From Struthio camelus (lineage: Eukaryota > Chordata > Aves > Struthioniformes > Struthionidae): DNA of 64,000 bases. The DNA lies in the NCBI RefSeq assembly GCF_040807025.1, contig NC_090967.1, forward strand, positions 3,780,001 to 3,844,000, in the 5' to 3' direction. Below the pieces are notes generated by a model. The model did not search any database. It saw only the letters and a program-made list of their open reading frames with translations, and was not told the origin of the DNA. The position numbers were made by a program, and so were the translations under genes. How positions within the stretch are numbered: the stretch's first letter is position 1; each line of letters begins with the position of its first letter. Of this stretch, positions 35,101 through 45,600 are shown one piece after another.

Positions 35101-35114
35101 GCAGCATTGGGCAT
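23053..35114 (-). CDS. ZAP70: ZAP70 tyrosine-protein kinase, whole coding span (12 coding exons)
   Basis: Cytoplasmic Syk-family kinase. Its tandem SH2 domains bind doubly phosphorylated ITAMs of CD3/zeta chains, and the kinase then phosphorylates LAT and SLP-76 in T-cell receptor signalling (family knowledge). Joined exons (34713-35114, 33195-33355, 32375-32513, 30576-30654, 29773-29813, 28499-28547, 27709-27883, 26790-26996, 26315-26507, 24840-24980, 23521-23633, 23053-23176) keep one frame and give 607 residues. N-SH2 is about 10-102 with R37; interdomain A about 103-162 with Y126 and W131; C-SH2 about 163-254 with R190; interdomain B has Y285, Y303 and Y307 (human Y292, Y315, Y319). The kinase domain has K357, gatekeeper M402, HRDLAARN with D449, DFG at 467-469 and Y480/Y481. 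All introns are GT-AG. ZAP70 is preferred to SYK because the N-SH2, interdomain A and the DGYTPEP motif follow ZAP70. The kinase numbering is offset by exactly 12 from human, all of it lost in interdomain B. The introns contain no second gene that I can see. Confidence 0.97.
23521..23633 (-). CDS. ZAP70: ZAP70 coding exon 11: kinase C-lobe
   Basis: 113 nt with acceptor ctcccctag|AAAATC and donor CTACAG|gtaagg. It encodes [20 protein letters not shown], then [18 protein letters not shown]. It aligns with the [20 protein letters not shown] region of mammalian ZAP70 and joins the final exon in a split arginine codon. Confidence 0.94.
24840..24980 (-). CDS. ZAP70: ZAP70 coding exon 10: APE segment and kinase C-lobe
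   Basis: 141 nt, phase 0 at both ends, with acceptor gctacag|GCTAGG and donor AAG|gtgagg. It encodes [20 protein letters not shown], then [20 protein letters not shown] and YGQKPYK. KWYAPE is the kinase APE motif and SDVWSYG is subdomain IX. No in-frame ATG precedes the exon closely, so it is not prominent as an ATG-initiated reading frame. Confidence 0.95.
26315..26507 (-). CDS. ZAP70: ZAP70 coding exon 9: catalytic loop and activation-loop tyrosines
   Basis: 193 nt with acceptor cttccccag|AGATGAG and donor AAG|gtaaga. It encodes [20 protein letters not shown], then DLAARN (catalytic D449), [20 protein letters not shown] and ADDSYYK. Y480/Y481 correspond to human Y492/Y493, phosphorylated by Lck or in trans. 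The residue after YY is K, as in SYK, where mammalian ZAP70 has T. Confidence 0.97.
26790..26996 (-). CDS. ZAP70: ZAP70 coding exon 8: kinase N-lobe
   Basis: 207 nt with acceptor cctgtgcag|GAAGCAG and donor AGAA|gtaagt. It encodes [13 protein letters not shown] with the ATP-anchoring K357, [20 protein letters not shown] with the alpha-C glutamate region, and [20 protein letters not shown] with gatekeeper M402 and the hinge. These positions are 12 below the human numbering, as expected from the shorter interdomain B. Confidence 0.96.
27290..27405 (-). repeat. MIR-like SINE fragment in a ZAP70 intron
   Basis: ccattttacaagggggaaac, followed by 'tgaggcac', then 'gctagtgatagagccaagga' and 'tcacacatctcagtctctct', follows the reverse-complement MIR order. 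It lies in the intron between the kinase glycine-loop exon and the N-lobe exon, in the same orientation as ZAP70. Confidence 0.65.
27709..27883 (-). CDS. ZAP70: ZAP70 coding exon 7: end of interdomain B and kinase glycine loop
   Basis: 175 nt. It encodes [20 protein letters not shown] with Y303 and Y307 (human Y315 and Y319, docking and activation tyrosines), then the kinase start [28 protein letters not shown] with the GxGxxG loop. The donor is AGAAA|gtgagt. The acceptor is gcgcag|GAAAG at 27883, with an in-frame alternative 6 nt upstream (ggaag|, exon from 27889) that would add two residues. The glycine-loop residues are partly SYK-like (VKKG rather than the mammalian ZAP70 VRQG). Confidence 0.94.
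28499..28547 (-). CDS. ZAP70: ZAP70 coding exon 6: interdomain B with the Cbl-site tyrosine
   Basis: 49 nt with acceptor cttttccag|AGACAG and donor ATAG|gtgagt. It encodes [17 protein letters not shown]285 in DGYTPEP corresponds to human Y292, the negative-regulatory site that recruits the Cbl ubiquitin ligase (family knowledge). The motif is fully conserved although the surrounding linker is not. Confidence 0.94.
29773..29813 (-). CDS. ZAP70: ZAP70 coding exon 5: micro-exon of interdomain B
   Basis: 41 nt encoding [14 protein letters not shown], with a perfect donor AGC|gtaagt. The [10 protein letters not shown] core matches the AAAPTLPAHPS part of human interdomain B. Two in-frame acceptors are possible: tgattcacag| (exon from 29813, behind the better pyrimidine tract) or cttctgcag| (exon from 29804, three codons shorter). 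I chose the upstream one because of the tract, and the choice is not certain. Confidence 0.85.
30576..30654 (-). CDS. ZAP70: ZAP70 coding exon 4: end of C-SH2 and start of interdomain B
   Basis: 79 nt. The acceptor is ctttcccag|CTGGTAGAG. It encodes [20 protein letters not shown] followed by SNPNMP, then one base of a split codon, with donor CCAG|gtgagt. [12 protein letters not shown] is the closing helix of C-SH2 in the family. The exon is too short and too split to stand out as an open reading frame, so it was found by reading the reverse strand between neighbouring exons. Confidence 0.94.
30840..30856 (-). other. Candidate 17-nt cryptic micro-exon in a ZAP70 intron
   Basis: On the minus strand, ttcttcccag|CTCTGGCAGATATTGAG|gtatgt has a good acceptor and a good donor only 17 nt apart. 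Its first nine bases repeat the last nine of the upstream coding exon (ending at 32375). Inclusion would shift the frame, so it is not part of the normal coding sequence. It could be chance. Confidence 0.2.
32375..32513 (-). CDS. ZAP70: ZAP70 coding exon 3: C-SH2 core
   Basis: 139 nt. The acceptor ctaccag|GCTGAG completes the split leucine, giving F-L-L-R with R190, the phosphotyrosine-binding arginine of C-SH2. It continues with [20 protein letters not shown] and [12 protein letters not shown]. The donor is CAG|gtaacg, phase 0. This +4/+5 sequence is weaker than the gtgagt and gtaagt donors of most other exons in the gene. Confidence 0.95.
33195..33355 (-). CDS. ZAP70: ZAP70 coding exon 2: rest of interdomain A and start of C-SH2
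   Basis: 161 nt, residues 135-188. The acceptor is ctcttccag|GGGGAT. The exon encodes [20 protein letters not shown], then [16 protein letters not shown], the opening of the C-terminal SH2 domain, and ends within a leucine codon (CT|gtgagt, phase 2). The link between the two SH2 domains is nearly identical to the mammalian sequence, as expected for the coiled linker that sets SH2 spacing on the ITAM and touches the kinase in the autoinhibited form. Confidence 0.96.
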
Positions 35115-35169
35115 CTCTGCACACCTACTGGGACTGCTTGGGTCAGCTCACAGGCTGCTGATGCTGGAC
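34713..35169 (-). CDS. ZAP70: ZAP70 first coding exon: 5' UTR tail, start codon, N-SH2 and interdomain A
   Basis: The coding part is 34713-35114 (134 codons). The exon probably begins at 35169, after a pyrimidine-rich acceptor ending in cccag, which leaves a 55-nt 5' UTR stretch before ATG. The start [20 protein letters not shown] aligns with the ZAP70 N-terminus, and FLLRQC carries the phosphotyrosine-binding R37. The exon ends at KLE, phase 0, with donor GAG|gtactg. The ends of interdomain A (Y126, W131) match human numbering exactly, so no residues are gained or lost here. One extra cysteine is seen in [11 protein letters not shown] compared with the mammalian DGLPCNLRKPC. Confidence 0.96.
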
Positions 35170-35424
35170 CTGGGAGAGAAAAGCAAAGTGTTTCCCTGAA
35201 ACATAGTATTGCAGAGAGATTGAAATGGACGTTTCTGGAATTCAGACTTGTCTGTCTAGAAGTCTTTAGCCCTCAATTGCCTATATCTAGGGTAAATTCA
35301 AATATCACACAGAGAGACACAAAGGATGCATGCGTGTTCCTGGCCAGAGAATCCCACACAATGATTCCTGTATCAGGCCCTGGACTGAGCCAGAAAGCAT
35401 ATTCAGACACCACCTGATGTTGAT

Positions 35425-35620
35425 TTAAAGATTTGAAGCAATAAGGACTCCACCAAACCCAACAGTGAATTGTTCCAATGGTTAATTACCTTCACTATTA
35501 AAAATGTGCTTCTTATATCCATTCGGAAGTTCTCTAGCTTTGACTTCCTACCATTTTCTCTCCAGCCCTGCTCACAATAAAAGGAAATTCTTTTCTTCTC
35601 TGAATAATTAATTTTGCCAT
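35425..35620 (-). mobile_element. CR1-like LINE fragment upstream of ZAP70
   Basis: attgttccaatggttaatta, 'ccttcactattaaaaatgtg', 'cttcttatatccattcggaa' and 'ctagctttgacttcctacca' match the reverse-complement order of turtle/crocodilian-style CR1 3' regions. It begins only about 250 bp upstream of the first coding exon. Confidence 0.75.
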
Positions 35621-35624
35621 GAGA

Positions 35625-38100
35625 GCTTACTAAAGCCAAAATCTTAGATGGATTAAGATTAGGATGTTAGACAGACATTAAATGTCTGAAAAGCATTTGA
35701 ATACACAATCGCACCAAGCGCAACAGAAGTTAAAGGATAAACCCAATTGCTTCTAGGCAGACATTAGCCACCAACTGACAGGAGTAAGGAAAAACCTTCC
35801 TCTCTTTGTCTCTTGATAAATTTTGTGAATTTTCTTCCACAATACCTGACTCTGGCTGGTTTATGAGTTTGGCCGATACTCTCATCTATTTATCACTATG
35901 GCCAATACTCTCATTCCTGTTTCTAGTCCCGCGTATAGTCCAGAGAAAGCTGCCGCTCAGTCAGCCGTCAGTCATTGCAAAGTGAGTAAAAACTCACTAT
36001 CTCTGCCAAGCTGAAATGTGTAAATATTTCCTGTATGGGAGGTATTACTGGAGTCCCTAGACTCACAACAGCCTGAAAACAGAAATGAACCTACCACCTC
36101 ACTGCTGTGGCACCAGTTCTCAGCAGGAATCCAATGAGCGGTAACACTTTGTTGACTGAGTCATTGCAGAGCCCCTTCTGCCAAAGAGCTATAGGTTTTG
36201 TATCAAATCGTCTAAAATCCAGCCCACAAACTGAAGCTAATTTCCGGTGGTTAATGGAAACATTACCAGATTTGAAGGGTCTCATTTGTTCTCTGGAGCC
36301 TGATCTTTGATTAAATCATTGCGCAGATGTTGACCCCAATGAGAGCAAATGTGTCAGTGACATTCAAAGTAAAGAAAATCCAGCTCTGGGGCCAATTCTC
36401 TGGGTATTTGCCCTGATTCTTCCCAATGTAACCCTCATTTCTGAACCCAGTGGAAAAAGCTGCTGCCCGATCAGCTGGTCCTGCTGCGATATTTCAAAAC
36501 TGGCCTGTTCTCTCGGGTACTGGCTGGACCTGTCACTTGGCTGGGGGACAGGTCTGCTCTGTGTTATAAGCTAGCTTGCCTTAGTCTGCTAAGTAGCATT
36601 AAAAATAGGGCTACTGCCAGTTAGCCTCCAGGCCCACTGGAGTTAGGAGAAGGTTGACTGGATATGTGCTGGGTATCAGTAGATATGGGATGGGGGTTAA
36701 GAGGAAATTTCTCAGGAGAAACCATCCAGCTGTACATGCCCTGCTCTGCCTAGAGTACAACAGCGAAGACCTGTGGGGAGCTGGACTTATGGCAACCATA
36801 CTCTTTTCTAGCTATTTGTTTGTCTTCAGTAAGCCCAGAAGTGGCCTTGTGATGAGAACAGGAAGGGAAAGCAGACTCAGCGGAGGAGGCATTTTACTAA
36901 AGCAGGAAACCACAACAGGAAGCCGTCAGTGGTGTTTGCAACTTGGGTACAGGACTAAAGTGAACTGTTTCAGGCACAGTACAAATAACCCTAAATTGTG
37001 AAGCCCCTTAAATCAAATTCATGAAATGAGGCAGAGTGGGGGCTTGGCAGACCTGCCAGCCTGGAACACAGATGGCAAATGAGAACACCCTGCAGCTCAG
37101 ACACTAACTAACTGGAGTCGTGCTTGTAATCAAAGCCAGCATCCTAACAATATCCTCTGTGCTCCTACAGGAATGCTCCAGGCATCAAAAAACCCAAACA
37201 CTGGGCAGATGCATCCCTCAGGTTCAACTTCTGAGGTGGGAGGACTGTCAGGTCTACCAGACCTCAGCCCAATCCCTGGTCCCAGGACAGGGGCACATCC
37301 CAGGCAAGTGGGTTGAAGGATGTGAAGGGCGAGGATTTCAGCTCCTGATTTTGAGTGCAGTTTCAGGCTCATGAGTCAAGCTCACAAGTCAAGGAAGAGA
37401 AGTGCTGAATGGGCACTGGAGGGCAGAGGGCTTTCTGCCTCCTCATATGCTACTAATTTCCACTCGTAACCTGGGTGAAACAGTATTTAAGTGAAAGGAT
37501 GCTGTACCCAAATGCAGTGATTCCCTTTTCTGGAAAGCCCAGGACCAAAACGTCACAACAAATGGAACATGTCTGAAAATCTGTTCAGTCAGGTGACAAT
37601 GAGATGGCAGGAAGACATTGGTCACCCCTGAGAGCTGCCACAAAGTTTCCAGTTGCTTCACAGGTGGTTATGTTACAAACAGACTGACTGGTTGTCTTCT
37701 CCAAGAACAGTGAGGAAATCCTCATAGAGGTAAGAGACCGAACCCAGAGATCAGAAGGTTGGTTCAGCTCATGGCAACCTCTTCATGCAAAGCCTCAGTG
37801 CCAGAAATGAACCCTATTCACTGCTCTTGAAGAAATTTCTGAAGTCCCCTGCCATTAGGGAAAGTCACCTCCTGAAGCCTGAGAGCCGGTTTGTGCCCTA
37901 GAACATGATGATTTATAGCACTTCTAATGCTCTCACTTTAAAAAAAATAGTCTATCCTATTGCAACTGTGGCTGTTTCTGTTGCCAGTATTCCCTCTCAA
38001 GGTCTCCTGGGCACAGCTAAGCTCTTACTCCAAACTATATATTGTGGAATTAAATTCTGTTCCTTAGCATTGGCTCTGTGTGGACCTGAACAACCCTGAT
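35625..38100. other. Region upstream of ZAP70 coding start, no gene recognised
   Basis: It should contain the ZAP70 5' UTR intron and perhaps the non-coding first exon, but no exon could be picked with confidence. A 21-bp direct repeat block (ggccgatactctcat / ggccaatactctcat) lies at 35870-35915. Confidence 0.4.
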
Positions 38101-38104
38101 AGAA

Positions 38105-38235
38105 CCTGAACAGACTCTCACACACCTCATACAACTTTGTTTTTCCTCACTGTAAAATGTAGACAAGAGTAAGAACTGACCTCACGGACTGTTATGAATA
38201 TAACAAACTAGAGCCTGTAAGAAGCTGTGCAAGGG
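38105..38235 (+). repeat. MIR-like SINE fragment
   Basis: tttttcctcactgtaaaatg, 'gaactgacctcacggactgt', and then 'gcctgtaagaagctgtgc' follow the 3' half of MIR (…tttcctcatctgtaaaatgg…acctcacagggttgttgtga…gtaaagcgct). Confidence 0.65.
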
Positions 38236-38789
38236 GGCCTCCACTGCCATTAATTTCAAATAGCAGGACCTGATTTTTCCAGCACCTGCTAAATCTCTGT
38301 GTGCCTTGGGATACAGCAATGAAGGTGCGGAGCATTCCTGTTGACTTTGAGTGCTCAGCCCAGGGTAGAAATAGCCCCTGGGCAGAAAAACCTGTGAAAG
38401 GAGGGCACCTGTGATAGTGGCCACATTTGCAAGTTGGTGTTATGATGTGAAGATGCACCGAAAAAAGCAACACCCACGTAAAAAGCACAGTCAGAACTGC
38501 ACACCATGAAACACAGAAAAGCCAGGCAGGAAGCTATTGAGATGTCAGTCAATCAGAACTATATATAGCTGGCCACTTGCTTTTATTGAGATCAGACAAG
38601 AACTGTCAGGAACTGGTGTGATTTTGTAATTTCTTGCAACAGCAAATCCACTTTGTGCTACACCCATGCCAATCCGTACCTAGCAGGCTGTACCAACAAA
38701 GCAGGAGGAAGCACTGGCAAATATTGGCATCCTCCTAGTACTCTTATTTTCTGTATCACTATTACGGTTGCCACAACCCCTCCTAATGC

Positions 38790-39660
38790 AGCCCCTGTTG
38801 GCTGGTCTGTCCCTTTAAGGTCGCTGGGGGCGAGCCTGCCCTGCTGGAGGAGTAACCCTTCCCTGGGGGAGAGAAGTAAGTGTAGCTGGGAGGGCTGGAA
38901 GCTGGGAATCCTGGGATGGGAAACAGGCCTGCAGGGTATAAAGGAGGCCTTGAGCAGTGCAGGGGCTTTGGAGGTGGTGGAAGGAGCTGCTGGCTGAGGT
39001 TTGTGCTAGCAATGTGGGAGGGATGGGGGAGCAGTCCTTCAAAAGAAGGAGCTAGGGGGAGGCAAGTGGACCTGCTAAATGGAAAATGTGTCTAGTGCTT
39101 GTGGTGTTGCTGAAAGGTTGGGTTGGGCTGTCCTGTCCTGTGGGAGCTGGGTGCTCTGGGAGTTCTTTCTGCTGTGCTCCCAGGTGTGGGAGAGTACCTG
39201 GGTGGTGTTGGGAGGCTGGTGGTCAATCCACTGGCTGTGGTGGAAACAGTGTGGGGTAGCAGAGGGTAGTGAGCGCTAGGAAGTTGGGAAAAGCTCTAGG
39301 GGGATGGTGCACAGGCCAGTGCCTGTGTGAGTGCTGCCTGCTCGGTACTTGGCTGCAGGAAGGTGAACCTCAGGGCCTGGCCCTGCTGAGGGTGCTGGCA
39401 GTGGGCATGGGAGCAGCTTGGTGCCTGGTGGGCAAGGAGTGCTGCTTGGGTGATGGCAGTAGCCTTGCAGGAAGTAAAAACACCTTTCTGAGTGCTTTGT
39501 GCTGACCTGTTGCCCAGCCCTGTTGCAGTAGCTGGGGGAAGAATAAGTGTGTCCAATTGTGCCTTTTACAGCTTTGCCTTTTCCAAGCTTTAGTAAAGCT
39601 TGGGTAAAGTAAATGCTTGAGTAAAGCATCTTGCTCCAGGTTATCTCCAACTTCTGTTAC
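38790..39660. other. G-skewed segment with TATA box, possible LTR remnant
   Basis: The plus strand is strikingly rich in G and T and poor in C from about 38860 to 39480. A TATAAA at 38937-38942 sits in gggtataaaggaggc, a promoter-like context seen in retroviral-type LTRs, and 'aataagtgtg' occurs at about 39541. No primer-binding site, gag/pol frame or paired LTR was seen, so this is a weak call. It could instead be an old repeat of another class. Confidence 0.3.
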
Positions 39661-42600
39661 TTACTGGACTCCCTAGGCACAGGCTGTTAGGGCTCTGCAG
39701 GTGCCCATAGAGGGGCAGCTGACTTGAGAGGAGGCTGAGTTGGCTGAGGGAGAGACTGTGGGGAAGGCGGAGGGGTATAGACAGGAGCTGGAAGTGGGAG
39801 CAGTGGTGGGTGCAGGCAGGAATGGCAGAAAGCAGCAGATAAAGCTGCAGTGAGACAAAGCCAGGGCAATGGAGGCAGCTGCTGATTGAGGCCTGTTCCC
39901 TCTGTATTGGCAGAGGTATAGTGATAATGGGCATGAGCCAGGCTGCTGCCAGGGATCTTCTGGCTTGCATTGCATTGTGGAGTAGAAGTTATCCCCGAGC
40001 CCTCCCTAACTGCAGCTTGCTCAGCCCCCAAGCCACAGCCTCTGTGATCTGGTGTCCACAACCATGGTAGAAATGTCCCATGAGGTCTTGCTTGCTACCC
40101 CTGGTGCTGAGGCTAATTGCCAACAATTTTAGCTCTGAGGCTGTTTGAAGGCACTGGTCAGGTACCTTGTAGCTTGCTTGAGTTGGCACAGGGGCCTGGA
40201 AAGTGCCAGCTGAGACTTCTTCCAGAGTCACAACTCCTGGATTCCCTTCTGATGTTTGTGACTTGGTCTGAGAACTTGACTTCAAGCAGAGAGCCTGAGT
40301 GAAAGTGTGAAGGGCTGAAAAATGTCTGAAGTGTAGCAGGATTTCCCTTCCTAAATCCTCCTTCCTAGGAGAAGTGGGCAATGGGCAAGAGGGTGAACTG
40401 CAAAGGGCTGATTCCTGGAGCTCAGGCTACAGGCAGTACAGCATTACTGGTGTCTGACAAAACTCTGCCTTTAGTGTTCCTGTAATCAGTGTGACAGATA
40501 CCACAGTGCCAAAGTTGAGAGATTGCTCTTTGTGGTATAGGTGTCCTTTTCCCCAAGGCACAGAGTTTGAGAATGATATTTTACTATTTAGAAGACTACA
40601 AAGTAATTTCGGGCTATTCAAAAGGAGGGCAGGATATAGTCCAAATGAACCTGAGTGCTCACCCTGGGTGAATTACTTTAAGGGCACCTTTTTTTTATGT
40701 TAATAACAAAAGGCTTAAAGTAATTTTGATTCCACTGAAATAGTTCTTCAGTTTTTTTCTTTAGAATTTACTTTGGATTGGCTTGATCACACTCTCCTAA
40801 TTGTTCTTGATTAGCACTTGATTCTTATTTCAGCATTCCATAGCAGCTATTCCCAAGGCTTCCTCATGAGCCCATACCCACTTACATTCCTGGCTACAAC
40901 TGCTGCCTTAACCTTCCTGCTGACTGCTTATTAAAACCTTGCTACCCAACCACTTATCAACACTTTAGCTATGTGTGAGTGGGAGTTTATGAAAGTGAGC
41001 CCATTTAAGTCTGTTTGTACTCATAAGCAGTGTGCTTTCTGCTTGTATTTAAAGATAATCATCTCTTCTGCTTGTCAGTGAGTATTACTGACTCAGTCCT
41101 ACCTGAAAAGGTTGTGTTTACAGAAACCTCAAGGGAAAAACTCCCCACTTCTGCTGGACTCCTGTGCTCTGATTCCTACTAAGGACCTTGTCTCCTTTTA
41201 TTGTGATTGAAGCAAGCAGGTAAGTCCAAGCTGCCCATGGATCTCTGGCCATGTGCAAAGATCTTCCATATAGTTCTCCCCCTTTGGAGTGGCACATAGG
41301 ATCCATTTGGCCCCAATAATAATTGATAGTCCTTTTTGAAGGAAAATGCTGAATTCCATAGTAGCCTTCTCTGGGCCCAGAAAGGGGCCTGGTGCATGCA
41401 CTCCTGTGATGCACTCAGTGCAAAGATGCCTAACGATACGAGGACTGTCCCGAACACAGAGGCTTTGGAAAGGGCTGGTACTGTGGAGATCAATAACTTT
41501 CTTCCTGTCCCCTCCCAAATCTTTGGCCAAGACCTAGTGCCGGCCAAGACCTAGTGCCAGCCAAGACACAGTATTCTTGGAGATGGAAATACGGGACAAT
41601 TCTGCTCAAATGCTTGTAGCTTTGGTCTTAAGGTACTCTGCTTTGACTTGGCCCCTCTGAACCTACCCAAAGGGTGAGGGTGCTCATCCTTCTCAGAAGG
41701 GGAAAAATTGTGCATAGAGCATGGAAAATCGATGACACACTTGTTTGGTGCAGTCAGATGGCAATAAAGGCCTAAGCTCATTCATATCCTGCTGGGGACT
41801 TGTTTTCCTTCTGCGGTAATTTGTCAAATGCTAATGAGCGGAAGCAATTTGCTCCTATAGCTTTGAACGTGGGAGAGCAGGAGGGGGATGGGGAGGGAGA
41901 AGGCCACCTGCATGGGAGCCTTGTGGGTATAACTATCTGCCTGTCTTGTTCAAGCTGTTGCTGTAACAGCCAGGACTGCCGTGTTCCCAGAAAGCAGTTT
42001 CCTGGTGTTACCCTGCTCTTTCCGAGCTCTTGGCTGATGGTTGAGGATCCACAGTGCAGCCACCTCAGGGACAGCGTGAGGCAGGGCTTGGTGCTTCCCA
42101 GCATGAGATTAGGGCAGATATTGATGCATGATATAGGAGGGAAATCAGGCCGACTGCAATCCCCTAAACCACAATATTACAGCAAAAAGTACCTGTGGGT
42201 CTCTAATGGACCCATGGAGACAGTGCTTCTGTATTAACACAGATGAACTGTTGCACATGTGAACTTTTTCCTGTTCTACATGTGGTCATGCCAGTCATGC
42301 ATCATATGCCCTTTCTAGTAGAGCACATCTATCTGAGGAAAACCTTGTTGTCTAGTTGCGCTCCGCTCAGGGAGTGGGGAGGGAAAGACGCAACAGAGCA
42401 TGCAGACCTCGGTGTCTAGGGAGCACAGCATAGAAGAATGTAGGTGGCTAGTCTTAGCAGTCTGATTTGCACTAGGCAATGACTGGCCACAGAGCTGACT
42501 TTAAATGCTTTTCCAATTAGTTCTGCCCTTAACCAAAGGAAAATTTGGCTAAATACTTGGCTCCTTCTCTAAAGAAAAATGCATTGGTTCTTTAAATAGT

Positions 42601-45600
42601 GCTCCTTTTCCATGAAAAGATCCCTAAGCAAGAGTGTATACTAGATAGGAGCCTGGCAGACCCTGGTAATTTGGAATGTAAAGAATCATATTCATCCTAA
42701 AAATGATGCATACAATGAGGGGCACAGAAGAATCTAACAATGCAGTGCTTTATTTAAACTCAGTCTGACATTTAATATTTCAGAAACACCCAGTGATCTG
42801 GATGGGCCTGAGTACACTGACTCATGACTCCTGCAGTGATGGAGCTTTGCCCTTGGCTTCCCAGAGGCTGAGTTAGAGCAGGAATTGACACCTGAGCTTG
42901 AGTGCCTCCTTGATTTAGTGAACCCTTGTCACAGATTCAGTAGCATCCTTTGCTCTGCCAAGTGTCCCTGGCTAGCAGCTTCCCTTTTGAGGTGCCTGGA
43001 ATAGATGGAGCGCTGAGGTCTATGGGCAGGATTGACTCTGCCTTGTAGTGAAGAGAAAGCAAAGTCATTGTGTTGCCCCAGCATGAGGGGTCCTGCAGTA
43101 GCTTGTGCTCATCTGTGTATGGATTTGATTTGCAAGGCTGATGGATAAACCTCTACAAAAACACCCTGCTGATCCCTTATACAGCTACAGAAAACACTTC
43201 TGGCTCTGGGCCTGTTGGTCTGGAACAGTTTTAATTAAGGCTCTAATTCTGGTGAATAGACAGCTTCCTGCTTGGTGTCCACGAGTGCTCCTGTGGTCTG
43301 CTAACTCAGCTATGGATCATTGCCTCTAAAGAGATGATGCCAGGGTACGTATTCTAGGGACAAGTGGGCACAGAACCTGTGCCTGTATTTACCTGCCAGG
43401 TAGAGCTTGAAGTTGACTGTTAACCAGAGGGTTGGTGCTTCAGCAGGATCATCTGTCTTGGAGCATAGGAGATGGATTCATGGGGCCAGTGAAAGAAAAG
43501 TGCACTAAGGTGTGTATATGTCAGGGGAGAGGGGCTCTGTTTTGTTGCTTTCTGCCACCAGGCCTCTCCATTTCCTTGTAAAGGGCTTTTGCTGAAATAA
43601 GAGCCTAGCACCCAGCATCGTGGTCCTGGAGACTAACTACTTCCAGTGGGGAGCATTTGGAGAGCAGCAGGCTGAAGAAAGACTAAATAAGACAGATGGG
43701 TTGTGCAGTGCCCACAGGGCTAGCCTAGAGTTTGAACTTGATCCTTCTTCTAGTAGCTTAGCCCTACCTCACTTACCAGGCTGCAGTGGCAGTGATACAG
43801 AAGGCTTTTGAGCCACATCCGTATGAGAGTGCAGAGCCATAATAGAACTAACTGTAAATAAGTCTTTCAAGTCCCACATTGGCTAGGGTCTTTTTGGCAG
43901 TGCTCAGCAGGTACCTTCCTTAGCAGAACTGAAACCTGCTGAGCAGGTTAGATGCTGTTCTGAACAAAGTTTCTCACCTCTGCCTCTCTTGCTGCTCTGG
44001 GTGGTGGAGTGATTGACAGAACTGTATCTTCAACTGCAGAATGACCCAACCCGGAACCTTGTGTTTTTTCTACATAATAAAAACATCTGTATTTGTTTTG
44101 CATTTGTTAATTAAAAAATAAGCCTTAAGCTCAGCTATTATGTTTAGCAGCACTTGTCTTTCATACCTAGAGATTCCCTAGAAGATCACAGCAACCTTGT
44201 GTGCTGCGTGTGAGTACAAGCTTTGTCCTGAAAAGCTGAAGTAGAAAAAGTAGGGTAAGAAGGAGGGGAGAGAGGCAAACTGAGGAGAGGAGGGTCATTG
44301 TGTCCATAGTTGCAGTCAGATCAGTTGTACAGCTCAAAACAAGCCTTGTTCCGTGGCTCCTGGGACTCTGAGCTCTGCAGCCACTGTTACAATGCCTTTC
44401 TGATGGAAGAGTTGATTTTTGTACTGAAGTGCAAAAAAACCCTGTCCTTCTCCTTAAATACATGATACCTAGCAAGTAAATTCTCTGTGAATACAAAAAT
44501 GACATTGGAGTTTGGCAATCAACCCTCGCTTCACAAAATGCTGTTAGCTGAACCACTTATCTACTAGTGTTAGTTGGTGCAGCGAGCTCCAATGCTCAAA
44601 GGGGCGGTAAAAAACAGCACAGTGAGCAAATATTCGGCTCTCCCACCCTGTCGTAGTTCCAGATTAGATTTTTGTTACCTATAATGGTTCCTTGTAAAGG
44701 AAAACTGAGCTGGGCAGCCGGCTGCCCTGCTTGGTATAGTGTTGGGTTATCGAGTATGCTGGAGAGGCAGGGAAGGAGGTGAACTGTCTGGAGATAACAT
44801 GGGTGGGCTCACCCATCTGCTGGCTGACCTTCAGTCAGGAGTTACACTCTGATTCTTCAGATCAGTTAACCTGCTGATTCAGTGGAAATTGATTGCATCT
44901 CACATGCAAGTTTCAGTCCTTTAATCATGCTGCCTTAATTTAGTTTCAAGAGGAAACAGTTACTGTGTCTCGGTCCATATTCTCTGCCCTCTGAGCATGT
45001 GTTCTCCTCTGGTCATATGCTTTGGTCACTGGGCTGTTTCACATGGTAGAGGCTGTCAGAGGCCAGCAAGCTATTAGTCTTCTGTATTCTGCAATACAAC
45101 CTAGCTTCTCCTGTCACTACTGTATTTGGTGTATTTTTTTTAAGTATTCTCAGTTTGAACAATATCTCTACTCAGAGATGGCACTTCATACTCTCATTCT
45201 GTTCTATAGTCTTCCTCTGAAGCTGTCCCCAGAGTTCATCGAGACTATCTCAGAGTAAGAGTCCTAGGAGGATGGCTGCAAGAAATATAAGGAAGAAGGC
45301 AATTGCCACTGTGAGCTGATAGTGAGCTAGGTCTTGTCGGTGTTGCTGTGCGCCCGTTTCTCTGAATTTCAGCCAAGTCAAAGACTTCCACACACTCTGA
45401 ACTCCCCCATAATTGAACATAGCTGCTGGATAGAGATTTCTGTTTGGGGGTAGGTTGGGTGTATGTAACAGTTAATATGCATGGAGCCAGTTTTGCTGGA
45501 ATGGCTCTCAGAACATCGCAGAAGCAAACTTTAGAGGTGATTCAGCCTCATCTTCCAACATAGCTACCCCCAGTATGGGACACTGCAGCTATTGTGCTCC

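Noticed and set aside
23053..35114. Identity as SYK rather than ZAP70
   Set aside because: The kinase has some SYK-like residues, but the N-terminus, [24 protein letters not shown] linker, DGYTPEP motif and overall numbering follow ZAP70.
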